A stretch of DNA of 64,000 nt, taken from CALMFG01 sp963674805. GTDB lineage: Bacteria > Bacillota > Clostridia > Christensenellales > CALMFG01. Each line of letters starts with the position of its first letter. The stretch's first letter is position 1. The DNA lies in NCBI GenBank assembly GCA_963674805.2, contig CAXXNY010000006.1, forward strand, positions 1-64,000, written 5' to 3'. Position numbers and translations under genes: made by a program. The notes beneath the pieces are model-generated. The model ran no database searches. It was given only the letters and a program-made list of their open reading frames with translations, and had not been told where the DNA came from. Below, in pieces: positions 16,939 through 25,788 of this stretch.

Positions 16939-18201
16939 ATGGAAATTTTATTAAGTATTATTAACAATGTTTTCGGGAGCGCTACCTTCATGCTTGGACT
17001 GATTGCATTAATCGGTCTCCTGCTTATGAAAGAAAGCTTTGGGAACATCCTTAGCGGCACGATTAAAACCATGCTTGGCTATATTATCATCAGCGCTGGT
17101 TGTGCCACTATTTCACCAACGCTGACACCGTTGATTCTGATGATACAAAAGGTATTGGGGGTTGAAGGTGTTGTTGTAAACTGCCTGCCTGCATTTGGTA
17201 TTTCAATGGCCATGTTTGGCACGCAGACTACTTTAATTTTTATATTTGGTTTTATTCTAAACTTGATTTTAGCAAAGATTACGCGGTTGAAGTTTGTTGC
17301 ATTGACTGCACATTTACAGCTCTTCTGGGCAGGGTTTATGGCAGTAGTACTGAATGGATTCGGATTCACGCCAGTGGCAACAGTTGTTATCGGCAGTATC
17401 ATTTCCGGTTTGTACTACTGGCTGGCGACAGCGATCTCATACCATTACATTAAGGATATTACGACCGAGCATGCAAACTTTGTACCTAGTATCTTTGGCA
17501 TAGTGATTGCAGGTGAAGTCGGCAGAATTTTCAAAAAAGACTTAAAGTCCACTGAAAAATTGAATTTCCCCAAAGGACTGTCATGGATTAAAGAAACGGT
17601 TGTTTCTGTTGCAGTAATCATGCTGGTTATTTACATTGTTCTTGCTTTGGCAGCCGGAACAGCCTTTGTAAAGGAAATCGCAGGAACGACACCTTGGCTG
17701 ATATACCTGATTACTCAAGCGCTGACTTTTGGCGGAGCACTTGCCATTATCCTCTATGGTGTACGGACATTGCTTGGCGCATTGATTCCGGCATTTGCTG
17801 GTATTCAGGAAAAATTTCTTCCGAATGCAAAACTTGGTTTGGATTATCCGACTGTGTTCCATTATGCAGGCACGGCAGCGATGCTTGGTTTTATCATGCA
17901 TCTGCTTGGCTCAATCGTTGCGACAGCGGTCATGGTTGCGACAGGATTTGCACCGGTGGCACTGCCCGGCGTGCAGATCAACTTCTTCGAAGGTGCTATC
18001 GTCGGTGTATATGCTAACGCAAGAGGCGGGATCAAAAACGTTCTTCTTAGTGCGTTTATTGTCGGATTCATCCTTCAATTTGCTGTTGCATTTACTTTCC
18101 CGGCTACCGGAGTCTTGGTTGCTGAAAACGTTGCTTATGAAGCGATTGACTACAATACTGTTGGTCTTTTGATTACAAAGATATTGTCGATCTTCGGCTA
18201 A
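16939..18201 (+). CDS. PTS EIIC permease, ascorbate (UlaA/SgaT) family
   Basis: This 420-residue membrane protein has about ten to eleven membrane segments. Family features include the early KTMLGYIIISAG stretch, the TAHLQLFWAG loop and the late GARGG-like turn in VYANARGGIKN. UlaA-type EIIC proteins move L-ascorbate or related acids and polyols into the cell with phosphorylation by EIIB. The actual substrate here is not known; the DeoC-type aldolases downstream argue against simple ascorbate use, because the ulaDEF-type decarboxylase and epimerases are absent. AAAGG lies before the ATG. A terminator-like hairpin follows at 18247. Confidence 0.88.
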   Translation: MEILLSIINNVFGSATFMLGLIALIGLLLMKESFGNILSGTIKTMLGYIIISAGCATISPTLTPLILMIQKVLGVEGVVVNCLPAFGISMAMFGTQTTLIFIFGFILNLILAKITRLKFVALTAHLQLFWAGFMAVVLNGFGFTPVATVVIGSIISGLYYWLATAISYHYIKDITTEHANFVPSIFGIVIAGEVGRIFKKDLKSTEKLNFPKGLSWIKETVVSVAVIMLVIYIVLALAAGTAFVKEIAGTTPWLIYLITQALTFGGALAIILYGVRTLLGALIPAFAGIQEKFLPNAKLGLDYPTVFHYAGTAAMLGFIMHLLGSIVATAVMVATGFAPVALPGVQINFFEGAIVGVYANARGGIKNVLLSAFIVGFILQFAVAFTFPATGVLVAENVAYEAIDYNTVGLLITKILSIFG

Positions 18202-18246
18202 TTTAAGGACGCATTAGAAAATATAATTTTGTAGACACTTATTCTA

Positions 18247-18279
18247 AAGGGTCATGCGGCCTGAATGCGTATGGCCCTT
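18247..18279 (+). terminator. Imperfect terminator hairpin after EIIC
   Basis: AAGGGtCATgCG pairs with CGtATGgCCCTT over a short loop, followed by an A/T-rich run. It would separate PTS operon transcription from the regulator's own promoter. Confidence 0.5.
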
Positions 18280-18300
18280 AAACTTTTTAAAACAGAGCAT

Positions 18301-18330
18301 TTGAGCAAGGACAGTGTATTTTGCTATAAT
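18301..18330 (+). promoter_or_regulatory. Sigma-A promoter of the PRD regulator-HPr-EI unit
   Basis: TTGAGC (18301-18306), 18 bases, TATAAT (18325-18330). It lies downstream of the first in-frame ATG of the regulator (18265), which excludes that ATG as the start. Confidence 0.7.
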
Positions 18331-18390
18331 AGTATAGCAGTAAAAGCCGAGATGATTTATGGCTTATCAGATGTATTGGAGAGAATGCAG

Positions 18391-20508
18391 ATGCTTTATA
18401 AGCGGAGCATTGAAATCACAGAGTATCTTTTATCGATACAAAAACCGGTGACAATCGAAACCCTGGCGCAGCGATTCTCTGTCAGTATGCGTACTGTCCG
18501 AAATGATCTGGATAGTATTGATGTATGGCTGCTGGAATCCGAATGCCCCCCGGTACAGCGGGTGCAGAACGTAGGGGTGTTTTTACAGGACCCGGACGGC
18601 GTAGTCAAATCAAAGCTATACGTGTGGGATACGCAGCAATACGTCTTTAATAAACAGGAACGAACATTTATTATTATTGGCCTTCTGTTAGGCAAACGAA
18701 AAACGAATATTAACGATCTTGCGGATTTGCTTGATGTTAGCCCTGCTACAGTTTCAATGGATATTCAAAAGGTCAAAGAATGGCTCAACGAAAAACACAT
18801 TAAGCTAGTTTCAACGCCGCATAAGGGGATTATCATTGATGACGGAGAAACAAGTATCCGGCGAGGATATGTCATTTTGCTCCGTGAAATATTCAACTTA
18901 AAGGCAAAACAGCGGGATATTATTGAAAAGAAGTTTACGCAATGCGGGGACATACTCAATCTGTTTCATTTAGATTATTTCCGCAAGGCATATGATAAAT
19001 GGGGAGACAAGATACTTAATGCAATTGAAGCGTTAAAAAGGACAGCGGATTCTGATATATCAGACGGAAGTTTCATTTTCATTTATATCTGCTTTCTGGT
19101 CTCTCTGACAATGATTCAGGAGAACCGCAGTCTTAGCGGCGACGTATTGGAAACCATGAAAGAACTGGCTACGCGTGACGCAAAGACATTGGAGGCAATT
19201 AAAACAATTATTAAGGCAGAGCTTGAGTTAGATATTCCGAATAATGAAGCATATTATTTAACCACGGCCTGGAGTTCGACGAGAAGGTTTGAGGTTGCCC
19301 AGAATGTTGGACTGGAATATGTTCTGCTCGCACGCGAACTGATTAAAAAGGTTCAGGAAAAAATCGAATACGAAATCAATGCGGATGAAGAAACAGTATT
19401 TGATATTGCGACACATTTAAATCTGATGCATTATCGAATGGCAATCAATATTCCGGCAGGCAATTATTCTTCTCTGGAAGGGATTGCGAGTGAATTTCCG
19501 GATGTATGCGAAGCATCAAAACAAGCGTTGCTGGATGTACTGAAAGACAGCGTTTTTCCGGAAAATATTGCGGCGATTGAGGATGAAGCGCCTTACGTCG
19601 CCATGCATATTGTTGTCAGCATATATAAGCAGACATTGTTCCAAGATAATATGCGAAAGGTGATTATCGTCTGCGGCAGTTCAGTTGCGACATCACGAAT
19701 CTTAGAAAACCGGCTGAGGGCCATGTTTTCAAATATCAATGTAGTGGCAACCATGTCCTATAATGAGTTTCTCGCACATGGGGACAATCTGCAGTGTGAC
19801 TTGATTATTGCGACGATTAATCTTGAAAGCAAAGCTTATAAGTGCATAACTGTGAGTCCGCTCCTCAAAGAAGAAGATATTAACCGACTGATGAACTTTT
19901 TTGTTCTTAGGTCGCAGGATATAGAGATAAATAAATATATCGGTGCCACAATGAATATTATGGCCCGTGCACTTAAACTTTCGGCGGCTAAGAAATTGGA
20001 ACTAACCGTTCGGCTCGTAAAAGAATTAAATGGTGAGGTTAAGAAGCTGAAAAGAAAAGCACCGCTAAAGATGCGGGATATCTTGTCGTTCGAAGTTGTC
20101 GAGACAGGCGTTAGAGTAAGGGACAGCGTTGAAGCTATTCAAATCGCAGCGTCTTTGCTGATTCAATCAGGTGCAATAACGCAGCGTCATGTTGATGATT
20201 TGATAAAAAGCTATAAGAGATTTGGCGGAAGCATCGTGATTGATGAAGGCATTGCTATGCCTCATCTGCTAATCCCGGAACTTACTGCACCGTGTATGAG
20301 CCTGATAACCTTAAAAGAGCCTGTGAAGTTTAACAATGTTAAAAACGATCCGGTTTCTGTTGTAATGGTACTATTATCGAATAATCATATTGCGCATGTT
20401 GGGGTTATAGAAGATATTATAGAACTGTTTAATGACGAAAAAAGCAGAAAAGCAGTTTTTAATGCAACGAGCAAATTAGAAATAATCAATCAAATACATA
20501 AAAAATGA
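18391..20508 (+). CDS. PRD-containing transcriptional activator (MtlR/LicR-like) with EIIB and EIIA domains
   Basis: This 705-residue regulator begins with helix-turn-helix domain 1 (VTIETLAQRFSVSMRTVRNDL, residues 15-35) and a second HTH near 90-130. Two PTS regulation domains follow, with histidines in FDIATHLNLMHYR and YVAMHIVVS. An EIIB-like domain has CGSSVATS near 428, and an EIIA-like domain at about 560-700 has GIAMPHLL. Phosphorylation by HPr and EII proteins sets its activity, so it should switch on the PTS operon when substrate is being taken up. GGAG lies 8 bases before the ATG at 18391. Confidence 0.88.
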   Translation: MLYKRSIEITEYLLSIQKPVTIETLAQRFSVSMRTVRNDLDSIDVWLLESECPPVQRVQNVGVFLQDPDGVVKSKLYVWDTQQYVFNKQERTFIIIGLLLGKRKTNINDLADLLDVSPATVSMDIQKVKEWLNEKHIKLVSTPHKGIIIDDGETSIRRGYVILLREIFNLKAKQRDIIEKKFTQCGDILNLFHLDYFRKAYDKWGDKILNAIEALKRTADSDISDGSFIFIYICFLVSLTMIQENRSLSGDVLETMKELATRDAKTLEAIKTIIKAELELDIPNNEAYYLTTAWSSTRRFEVAQNVGLEYVLLARELIKKVQEKIEYEINADEETVFDIATHLNLMHYRMAINIPAGNYSSLEGIASEFPDVCEASKQALLDVLKDSVFPENIAAIEDEAPYVAMHIVVSIYKQTLFQDNMRKVIIVCGSSVATSRILENRLRAMFSNINVVATMSYNEFLAHGDNLQCDLIIATINLESKAYKCITVSPLLKEEDINRLMNFFVLRSQDIEINKYIGATMNIMARALKLSAAKKLELTVRLVKELNGEVKKLKRKAPLKMRDILSFEVVETGVRVRDSVEAIQIAASLLIQSGAITQRHVDDLIKSYKRFGGSIVIDEGIAMPHLLIPELTAPCMSLITLKEPVKFNNVKNDPVSVVMVLLSNNHIAHVGVIEDIIELFNDEKSRKAVFNATSKLEIINQIHKK

Positions 20509-20521
20509 GGAATGAACAACG

Positions 20522-20785
20522 ATGATTAGACAGTCTTTCACACTAACAAATCCAAGCGGGTTGCATGCCAGGCCGGCGACGGATTTTGCCAAGGCAGCAC
20601 AAAGCTGTGACTCAACGATTGATATTATTTTTGAAGGCAAAACGAAAAACGCAAAAAGTGTAATCGGTATTATGGCGCTCGGCATTAAGCAGGGGGCAAC
20701 ATTTGAGGTGGAGATAATCGGTGCGGATGAAGAGGAAGCGCTTGAAAAAATCAATACATTAGTGAAGGCAAACTTTAATGAATGA
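20522..20785 (+). CDS. HPr phosphocarrier protein
   Basis: This 87-residue protein has the histidine phosphorylation site in PSGLHARPA (residues 11-19) and a serine in AKSVIGIM, equivalent to the Ser46 target of HPr kinase. It transfers phosphate from Enzyme I to EIIA. GAGGA precedes the ATG. It overlaps Enzyme I by 8 bases. Having its own HPr copy inside a sugar locus suggests a dedicated phosphate relay rather than reliance on the housekeeping ptsH. Confidence 0.92.
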   Translation: MIRQSFTLTNPSGLHARPATDFAKAAQSCDSTIDIIFEGKTKNAKSVIGIMALGIKQGATFEVEIIGADEEEALEKINTLVKANFNE

Positions 20786-22529
20786 GCATAGCATCTTAAA
20801 GGGTATTGCTGTGTCGCCGGGAGTGGCGGTTGCAAAACCCCTTATTATGAGGCGGCAGGAAGTACAGATAGAAAAAAGGCATATTGATTCTGATTGTGTT
20901 GACGCGGAAGTTGGGCGATTTAGGCTTGCGGTCAAAAACGTTAAGGAAAATATGAAGGCCGTGCTTGAAAGCCTTTCGGGTAGCATATCTAAAAGCGAGC
21001 GCGATATTTTTAATGTACATATTGCGTTGTTGGAAGATCCTGAGTTGGTGGACCAAACGATTACGCTGGTTAAACAAAATCAATGTAATAGTGAATATGC
21101 ACTGGATAATAACATTAAAACGATCAGTGAGGAATTGGGTGGGATTGAAGACGATTATATTAAAGAACGCGTTGCTGATATCCAAGATGTCGGGTCAAAA
21201 GTGATTATGGAGCTGCTCGGGCTTTATCCGAAAGGCATATCCGAGATAGCAGAGGATGTTATTGCAGTAGCAGAGGACATAGAACCGTCTCTGTTGATTA
21301 CCGCTGATAAAAAACAACTAAAAGGTATCGTGTGTGAGCAAGGCGGACTTACATCCCATACGGCAATCATTGCGCGAAATTTAGGGTTGCCCGCTGTTTT
21401 TGGTATAAAGGATATTGTCTTGGCATCCGAGAATGCTGATTGTATCATTATCAACGGAGATCAAGTAACGATTAATCCTTTAAAAGATGAAGTTAACCAA
21501 ATAAAAAGTGATATCAAGCAGCTTGGTGCTTATCGGGCAGAGCTTAATGCATTCATCAAACGCTCGGCCGAAACAAAGGATGGGATGCGCATAGGAGTTT
21601 ACGCAAATATAGGGGAGGCGGATGAAGCGCATGCCGCCGATCAAAACGGAGCTGAAGGAGTCGGACTGTTTCGAACAGAATTTATGTTTATGGGACGGTC
21701 TCAGCCCCCGACAGAAGACGAACAGTTTACGACATATAAAAAAGCTGTTGAGACGATGAAAAACCGGCCGGTGATTATTAGGACACTTGATGTCGGCGGA
21801 GATAAAAAAATTGACTATCTGGACTTGCCCAAAGAAGAGAATCCGTTTTTGGGATGTCGGGCAATCCGATTGTGCTTAAAAAACAAGGCTTTGTTCAAAA
21901 TCCAACTTCGTGCGCTGCTTCGTGCCGCGGTCTACGGAAACTTAAAAATTATGTATCCGATGATTTCTTCGCTGGAAGAAGTCTGTGAAGCAAATGTAGT
22001 TTTAGATGAATGCAAGCAGGAACTCCTCAAAGAAGGCGTTGCATTTAAAAAAAATATCCCAGTCGGAATTATGATCGAAATACCTTCGGCCGCACTCTGT
22101 GCTGACATTCTGGCGGAAGAGGTTGACTTTTTTTCGATTGGTACGAATGACCTCATCCAGTATACAACTGCGGTTGACCGTACCAATACACAAATCAGTA
22201 ATTTATATGATGAATACAATCCGGGTGTTTTGCGCCTTATTGAAAGAGTGGCAAAATGCGCAAATGATGCAAAGATTGAAGTCGGCATCTGCGGCGAGAT
22301 GGGAAGCAATGTAATGCTGGCACCGCTCTTTATACATATGGGCATCAGTGAGTTGAGCGTAAATATATCGAGTATCAGCAAACTCAAGAAGATGTTGTCC
22401 TGTATTGACACTGATCTGACTGAAAAGGCGTGGACAAAGATTGCGAAGTGCAAAAGGAGCGGGGAGATTAAATCAAATTTAAACGGAATATTGCAGGAGA
22501 TGGACCTCTCGTTTTTGTTAAATATTTAG
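20778..22529 (+). CDS. PTS Enzyme I (phosphoenolpyruvate-protein phosphotransferase)
   Basis: In this 583-residue Enzyme I the N-terminal domain has the phospho-histidine in GGLTSHTAIIARNLGLPAV near residue 195. The C-terminal PEP-binding barrel contains GVGLFRTEFMFM, IIRTLDVGGDK, SIGTNDLIQYT and GICGEMGS. It takes phosphate from PEP and passes it to HPr. With EIIA, EIIB, EIIC, HPr and its regulator it makes the locus a complete transferable PTS. Length is normal (about 570-580 in the family). Confidence 0.93.
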   Translation: MNEHSILKGIAVSPGVAVAKPLIMRRQEVQIEKRHIDSDCVDAEVGRFRLAVKNVKENMKAVLESLSGSISKSERDIFNVHIALLEDPELVDQTITLVKQNQCNSEYALDNNIKTISEELGGIEDDYIKERVADIQDVGSKVIMELLGLYPKGISEIAEDVIAVAEDIEPSLLITADKKQLKGIVCEQGGLTSHTAIIARNLGLPAVFGIKDIVLASENADCIIINGDQVTINPLKDEVNQIKSDIKQLGAYRAELNAFIKRSAETKDGMRIGVYANIGEADEAHAADQNGAEGVGLFRTEFMFMGRSQPPTEDEQFTTYKKAVETMKNRPVIIRTLDVGGDKKIDYLDLPKEENPFLGCRAIRLCLKNKALFKIQLRALLRAAVYGNLKIMYPMISSLEEVCEANVVLDECKQELLKEGVAFKKNIPVGIMIEIPSAALCADILAEEVDFFSIGTNDLIQYTTAVDRTNTQISNLYDEYNPGVLRLIERVAKCANDAKIEVGICGEMGSNVMLAPLFIHMGISELSVNISSISKLKKMLSCIDTDLTEKAWTKIAKCKRSGEIKSNLNGILQEMDLSFLLNI

Positions 22530-22574
22530 ATATTGCAGTTTCTGCTGCTTATAATAGACAGAAAGGTTTCAATA

Positions 22575-22603
22575 TTGACATTCAAACATTATGATGTTAT
22601 GAT
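22575..22603 (+). promoter_or_regulatory. Consensus promoter with 14-bp palindromic operator in the spacer
   Basis: TTGACA (22575-22580), 17 bases, TATGAT (22598-22603). Most of the spacer is the palindrome AACATTATGATGTT (22585-22598; arms AACAT/ATGTT). The same arrangement with AACGTTATTACGTT is found at 24935-24963. A repressor bound here would block RNA polymerase. The GntR protein encoded at 24128 is the natural candidate. Confidence 0.8.
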
Positions 22604-22636
22604 GACAGTAACAATTAAAATGGAGTAGGTGAGCAG

Positions 22637-23347
22637 ATGAGAACTGAAGATTTAGGTAAAATAATGGGGAATCGTATCCTGGAATCATATTTTGATTATG
22701 CTAATGTATCCAATCTGGTGTATGAAGCATTGGACTTCGGATTTGAAAGCATACAGGTATTTCCGAACTTGCTACCAAAAGTAGAAGAAGTGCTTAACGG
22801 CAGGGAAATGGATGTGTGCGCGGTTATTGCATATCCTCATGGTACGTTTTTGCCAGAGCAAAAGGCGTTTGAAATAAAGGATGCATTAGAAGCCGGAGCC
22901 ACGCAAGTTGAATTTGTTGTTAATAATGTCGATGTGCGTTCAGGAAAGTGGAATCTCGTTAGAGCGGATTTTTCTGCATGCCGTAAAGCAGCCGGTGATC
23001 ATGTTTTAAAAGTGATATTTGAGTGCGAGTGGCTGACAGGAGATATGATCGACCAATTGTGTAAAATTGCGATTGAAGAAAAAATTGATCGTATTTGCAC
23101 ATCGATTGGCGTTTATACAAGGCCTGATAAAAATAAGAACGATTTATTGATCGGGACAAAGGTTGAGGATGTTAAACGGATCAAAGCTGCAGTCGGTAAT
23201 CAGGTGAAAGTGGTTGCCCAGGGTGGGATTAAATCGGTTGATACTTGCGAGAAAATGCTGGAAGCCGGTGCGGATTACATCAGCTCAGAGTTTGCTGCAG
23301 ATATCATCAGGAAATGCGGACAATCAGGGGGATATTATGTACGATAG
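22637..23347 (+). CDS. DeoC-family aldolase paralogue A, catalytic residues replaced
   Basis: This 236-residue TIM-barrel protein of the DeoC/LacD aldolase superfamily starts MRTEDLGKIMGNRILESYF. It has the fold landmarks (AYPHGTFLPEQKAFEIKDAL, LKVIFECEWL, GGIKSVDTCEKMLEAGA) but lacks both lysines of true deoxyribose-phosphate aldolases. The Schiff-base segment VKTSTG reads RICTSIG and the KAAGG segment reads VVAQGG. The active aspartate (EVD) is changed to VEF. It overlaps paralogue B by 11 bases. It is probably a non-catalytic partner, or an enzyme with a different mechanism. It most resembles paralogue E (26448). Confidence 0.8.
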   Translation: MRTEDLGKIMGNRILESYFDYANVSNLVYEALDFGFESIQVFPNLLPKVEEVLNGREMDVCAVIAYPHGTFLPEQKAFEIKDALEAGATQVEFVVNNVDVRSGKWNLVRADFSACRKAAGDHVLKVIFECEWLTGDMIDQLCKIAIEEKIDRICTSIGVYTRPDKNKNDLLIGTKVEDVKRIKAAVGNQVKVVAQGGIKSVDTCEKMLEAGADYISSEFAADIIRKCGQSGGYYVR

Positions 23348-24068
23348 AGAATTTGTTAAAAGAGTTATTACCTCGCCGTTCGTTTCATTTTTAACGGAAG
23401 ATACCGTTCGGCGCGAACTCATAGACGGATATAAATACGGTGTTCGGTCGGCTGTAATAGCGCCAGGCCAGTGTGATTTGATTAATGAAGTAAAAGAAAA
23501 GCATGATAACGGGTATACCAGAACCGGGATGGTGATTTCGTATCCTTATGGCGGTATGTCAACCAACATGAAAGTATATTTAACAAAGCTGGCAAAAGCA
23601 AAACAAATCGATGAAGTTGACGTTGGATTCAATGTGACAGCTGCGGCATCACGGGACTTTCAAAAAGTACGCGAAGAAATGGAGCGTGTACTTGAGGCTT
23701 CAGGGGGCAAGGTTGATATTGTTCCGATGCTGTGGATGGTAAAATTCCCATTTGAGATTGTAAATGAACTTTGTAGCATTTATACTGATTTAGGGATCAA
23801 ATCAGTCAAAACAAGTGCAGGCATCCATTTTGGAAGGATGCAGGTTGAACATATTGCCTGGCTGTATAAAAACTGGGGAGACAAGCTCAGTATTGAAGTG
23901 GCAGGTAAGGTTCGCTCACGTGAAGTTGCGGAAGAAATGGTCAATGCGGGAGCTAAGTTTTTTCATCTGGGCAGCTGGAGAAGAGTGTGCGGTATAGGAG
24001 AAGATATTCAGTTTGATTTTGATACTAAAGAAGCGTATTATGGTGGATATAAAGAACTGGAAAAATAA
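23337..24068 (+). CDS. DeoC-family aldolase paralogue B
   Basis: This 243-residue TIM barrel starts MYDREFVKRVITSPFVSF. The Schiff-base-type lysine is kept (SVKTSAGIHFG) and so is the aspartate in DEVDVGFN. The second lysine of DERA (KAAGG) is replaced in SIEVAGKVRS. AGGGGG lies 5 bases before the ATG at 23337, inside the end of paralogue A. Its start, its VKTxxG segment followed by VEHI, and the IEV(A/S)G segment match paralogue D (25789) better than the others. The A-B pair thus looks like a copy of the D-E pair in reversed order. Confidence 0.82.
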   Translation: MYDREFVKRVITSPFVSFLTEDTVRRELIDGYKYGVRSAVIAPGQCDLINEVKEKHDNGYTRTGMVISYPYGGMSTNMKVYLTKLAKAKQIDEVDVGFNVTAAASRDFQKVREEMERVLEASGGKVDIVPMLWMVKFPFEIVNELCSIYTDLGIKSVKTSAGIHFGRMQVEHIAWLYKNWGDKLSIEVAGKVRSREVAEEMVNAGAKFFHLGSWRRVCGIGEDIQFDFDTKEAYYGGYKELEK

Positions 24069-24071
24069 TGC

Positions 24072-24087
24072 TGATTATTGATAATCA
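24072..24087. promoter_or_regulatory. Perfect palindrome before the GntR gene
   Basis: TGATTAT-TG-ATAATCA with 7-bp arms, between paralogue B and the regulator. There is no T-run, so a terminator is unlikely; it may be an additional operator or an mRNA processing site. Confidence 0.35.
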
Positions 24088-24127
24088 ATATATGAGCGCA
24101 AAATAGTAGAATGGGGTGGCAGACAAT

Positions 24128-24844
24128 ATGGCCTTAATACCTGAATATGCAAAAATCTATAATACCTTAAAAAGAGAAATCATTAGCGGGGAATTCTCAC
24201 CGGGAGACCAGATTCCGCCGGAACCCGAACTTTGCGAGCGTTTTGGCGTCAGCAGGATAACAGTGCGCCGGGCTGTACAGACCCTCGCTCAAGAGGGATA
24301 TGTCTCGGTCAGACAGGGAATCGGTACGCTGGTACTGGATAATACCGTCAAGCAGGACTTCAACGGTGTTACTTCGGTTACCGAAACGTTAAGGAAAAAA
24401 GGCTATGATGTTGCAGCCACAAGTATGAGTATTGAGAAGATTTTTGCGAGCCACCGATTGGCAAAAGAACTGCAGGTTAAAGAGAATGCGGCATTGATTA
24501 AAGTTCTGCGGGTACAAACTGCGGACGGCAGGCCGGTTGCCATTATGAAGAACTTTCTAATCCCGAGCATGGTTGAAGGGCTGGAAAACTCTACTGATAA
24601 GTTTACATCCTTATATGAGTTTCTGGAAAAGCACTTTGAGATTTCAATTAATTCTGCAAAGGATGAGATTTATGCGTGTTCAGCGGATAATTACCAGGCT
24701 GGCATGCTGAACGTCCCTGAGAATACACCACTGCTGTGTATACGAAGGGTATGCTACTCGGACGGGATGCCGGTTGCGGTGGACGTGGTGTATGCACTTG
24801 GAGACATTTATCGTGTTGAGCTTGATTTAAAAGGACGTAATTAA
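24128..24844 (+). CDS. GntR-family repressor, HutC/UTRA subfamily
   Basis: In this 238-residue regulator, residues 5-70 form the GntR winged helix (YAKIYNTLKREIISGEFSPGDQIPPE, FGVSRITVRRAVQTL). Residues 85-235 form a UTRA effector domain with RVQTADGRPVA and PLLCIRRVCYSDGMPVAVD. UTRA domains bind small sugar or amino-acid derivatives, often the phosphorylated substrate. The ATG at 24128 follows GGGGTGG; a GTG at 24116 is possible. It is the third gene after the palindrome-bearing promoter at 22575, so it should repress itself and the operon starting at 25011. Confidence 0.88.
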   Translation: MALIPEYAKIYNTLKREIISGEFSPGDQIPPEPELCERFGVSRITVRRAVQTLAQEGYVSVRQGIGTLVLDNTVKQDFNGVTSVTETLRKKGYDVAATSMSIEKIFASHRLAKELQVKENAALIKVLRVQTADGRPVAIMKNFLIPSMVEGLENSTDKFTSLYEFLEKHFEISINSAKDEIYACSADNYQAGMLNVPENTPLLCIRRVCYSDGMPVAVDVVYALGDIYRVELDLKGRN

Positions 24845-24870
24845 TCCTTACTGATTCTATAAAACTTCTA

Positions 24871-24902
24871 AAAAGATATTCCTCTAAAGGGATATCTTTT
24901 TT
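24871..24902 (+). terminator. Terminator of the paralogue A-B-GntR operon
   Basis: AAAGATATTCC and GGGATATCTTT pair over tctaaa, followed by TTTA. Confidence 0.8.
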
Positions 24903-24934
24903 ATTGGCGGTAACACACGAGAGGTAAGTATGTA

Positions 24935-24963
24935 TTGACATATAAACGTTATTACGTTATAAT
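24935..24963 (+). promoter_or_regulatory. Consensus promoter with palindromic operator, start of the large catabolic operon
   Basis: TTGACA (24935-24940), 17 bases, TATAAT (24958-24963): a perfect consensus promoter. The spacer holds AACGTTATTACGTT (24945-24958, arms AACGT/ACGTT), closely matching the palindrome at 22585. Such a strong promoter needs a repressor to be controlled, which fits GntR. Confidence 0.85.
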
Positions 24964-25010
24964 GCCCTTATCAATAATGGTTTTAGAATACATTTAAGGA
25001 GAGAGAAAAG

Positions 25011-25697
25011 ATGGCTTTTGATTTACAACAAACAGGCAGAATGATAGATGTAAGCCTTGTACAGACTGCAGTAACGATGACGCAGTTGGATGCAATGATA
25101 GAAGCGGCAAAAAAATATCGGTTTATCGCATGTTTTGCGATGCCCTGCTTCACGGAATATGTCGCAAAGGCACTTAAAGATGAATCAGATATTAAGTGCT
25201 GCGGTGTTGTTGGATTTCCGTCAGGTGCGGACCTGACAGTAGGCAAGATTAAGAACGCAGAGGATATGCTCGCTCTGGGCTGTGAAGAACTCGATATGGT
25301 AATTAATGTCGGCGCGCTAAAATCGGGTATGTATAATTTTGTTCATGATGATGTTAAAGCGATTGTTGATATAGCTGGCGACGTTCCGGTTAAAGCAATT
25401 ATCGAACAATGTTATTTAACGGATGACGAAATATGTAAGGCGTCTGAGATAGCAGTTAAAGCAGGCGTTGAGTATGTAAAAACAGGTACCGGATGGGGCC
25501 CGAAACCGACCACAACTAAAACAATTAAACTGATTAAAAAGACAATAGGAGACAGTGCGTTAATTAAAGCGGCTGGCGGTGTCAGAGATCTGGATACCAT
25601 GATTGCGATGTACAACGAGGGATGTAGCAGATTCGGGATTGGTACGACATCTGCGGTAAAGATTATGGAAGAAGCGAAAGCACGCTTGAATGCATAA
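25011..25697 (+). CDS. Deoxyribose-phosphate-aldolase-type enzyme, paralogue C (canonical active site)
   Basis: This 228-residue class I aldolase keeps all three key residues of the DERA mechanism: aspartate in EELDMVINVGALKSG, Schiff-base lysine in YVKTGTGWG and helper lysine in LIKAAGGVRD. DERA enzymes split 2-deoxyribose-5-phosphate into acetaldehyde and glyceraldehyde-3-phosphate; related family members cut other 2-deoxy or ketose phosphates. AAGGAGAG precedes the ATG at 25011. It is the first gene of the operon from the 24935 promoter. GWG instead of the usual GF(S) after VKTGT may reflect a different substrate pocket. Confidence 0.85.
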   Translation: MAFDLQQTGRMIDVSLVQTAVTMTQLDAMIEAAKKYRFIACFAMPCFTEYVAKALKDESDIKCCGVVGFPSGADLTVGKIKNAEDMLALGCEELDMVINVGALKSGMYNFVHDDVKAIVDIAGDVPVKAIIEQCYLTDDEICKASEIAVKAGVEYVKTGTGWGPKPTTTKTIKLIKKTIGDSALIKAAGGVRDLDTMIAMYNEGCSRFGIGTTSAVKIMEEAKARLNA

Positions 25698-25788
25698 CCG
25701 AAGAACCGAGAAAACAAACCAAGGAACAAGCCGAAAAAGTAAACAGGTAATCACGTAAGATATTACAAATAAAAAGAGGGAGTAAGAA

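Noticed and set aside
15165..18201. L-ascorbate utilisation operon
   Set aside because: EIIB and EIIC are of the ascorbate type, but the decarboxylase, epimerases and lactonase of that route are absent, so the substrate was left open.
18265..18390. Longer N-terminus for the PRD regulator
   Set aside because: A consensus promoter lies inside this stretch, and the family starts at the HTH right after 18391.
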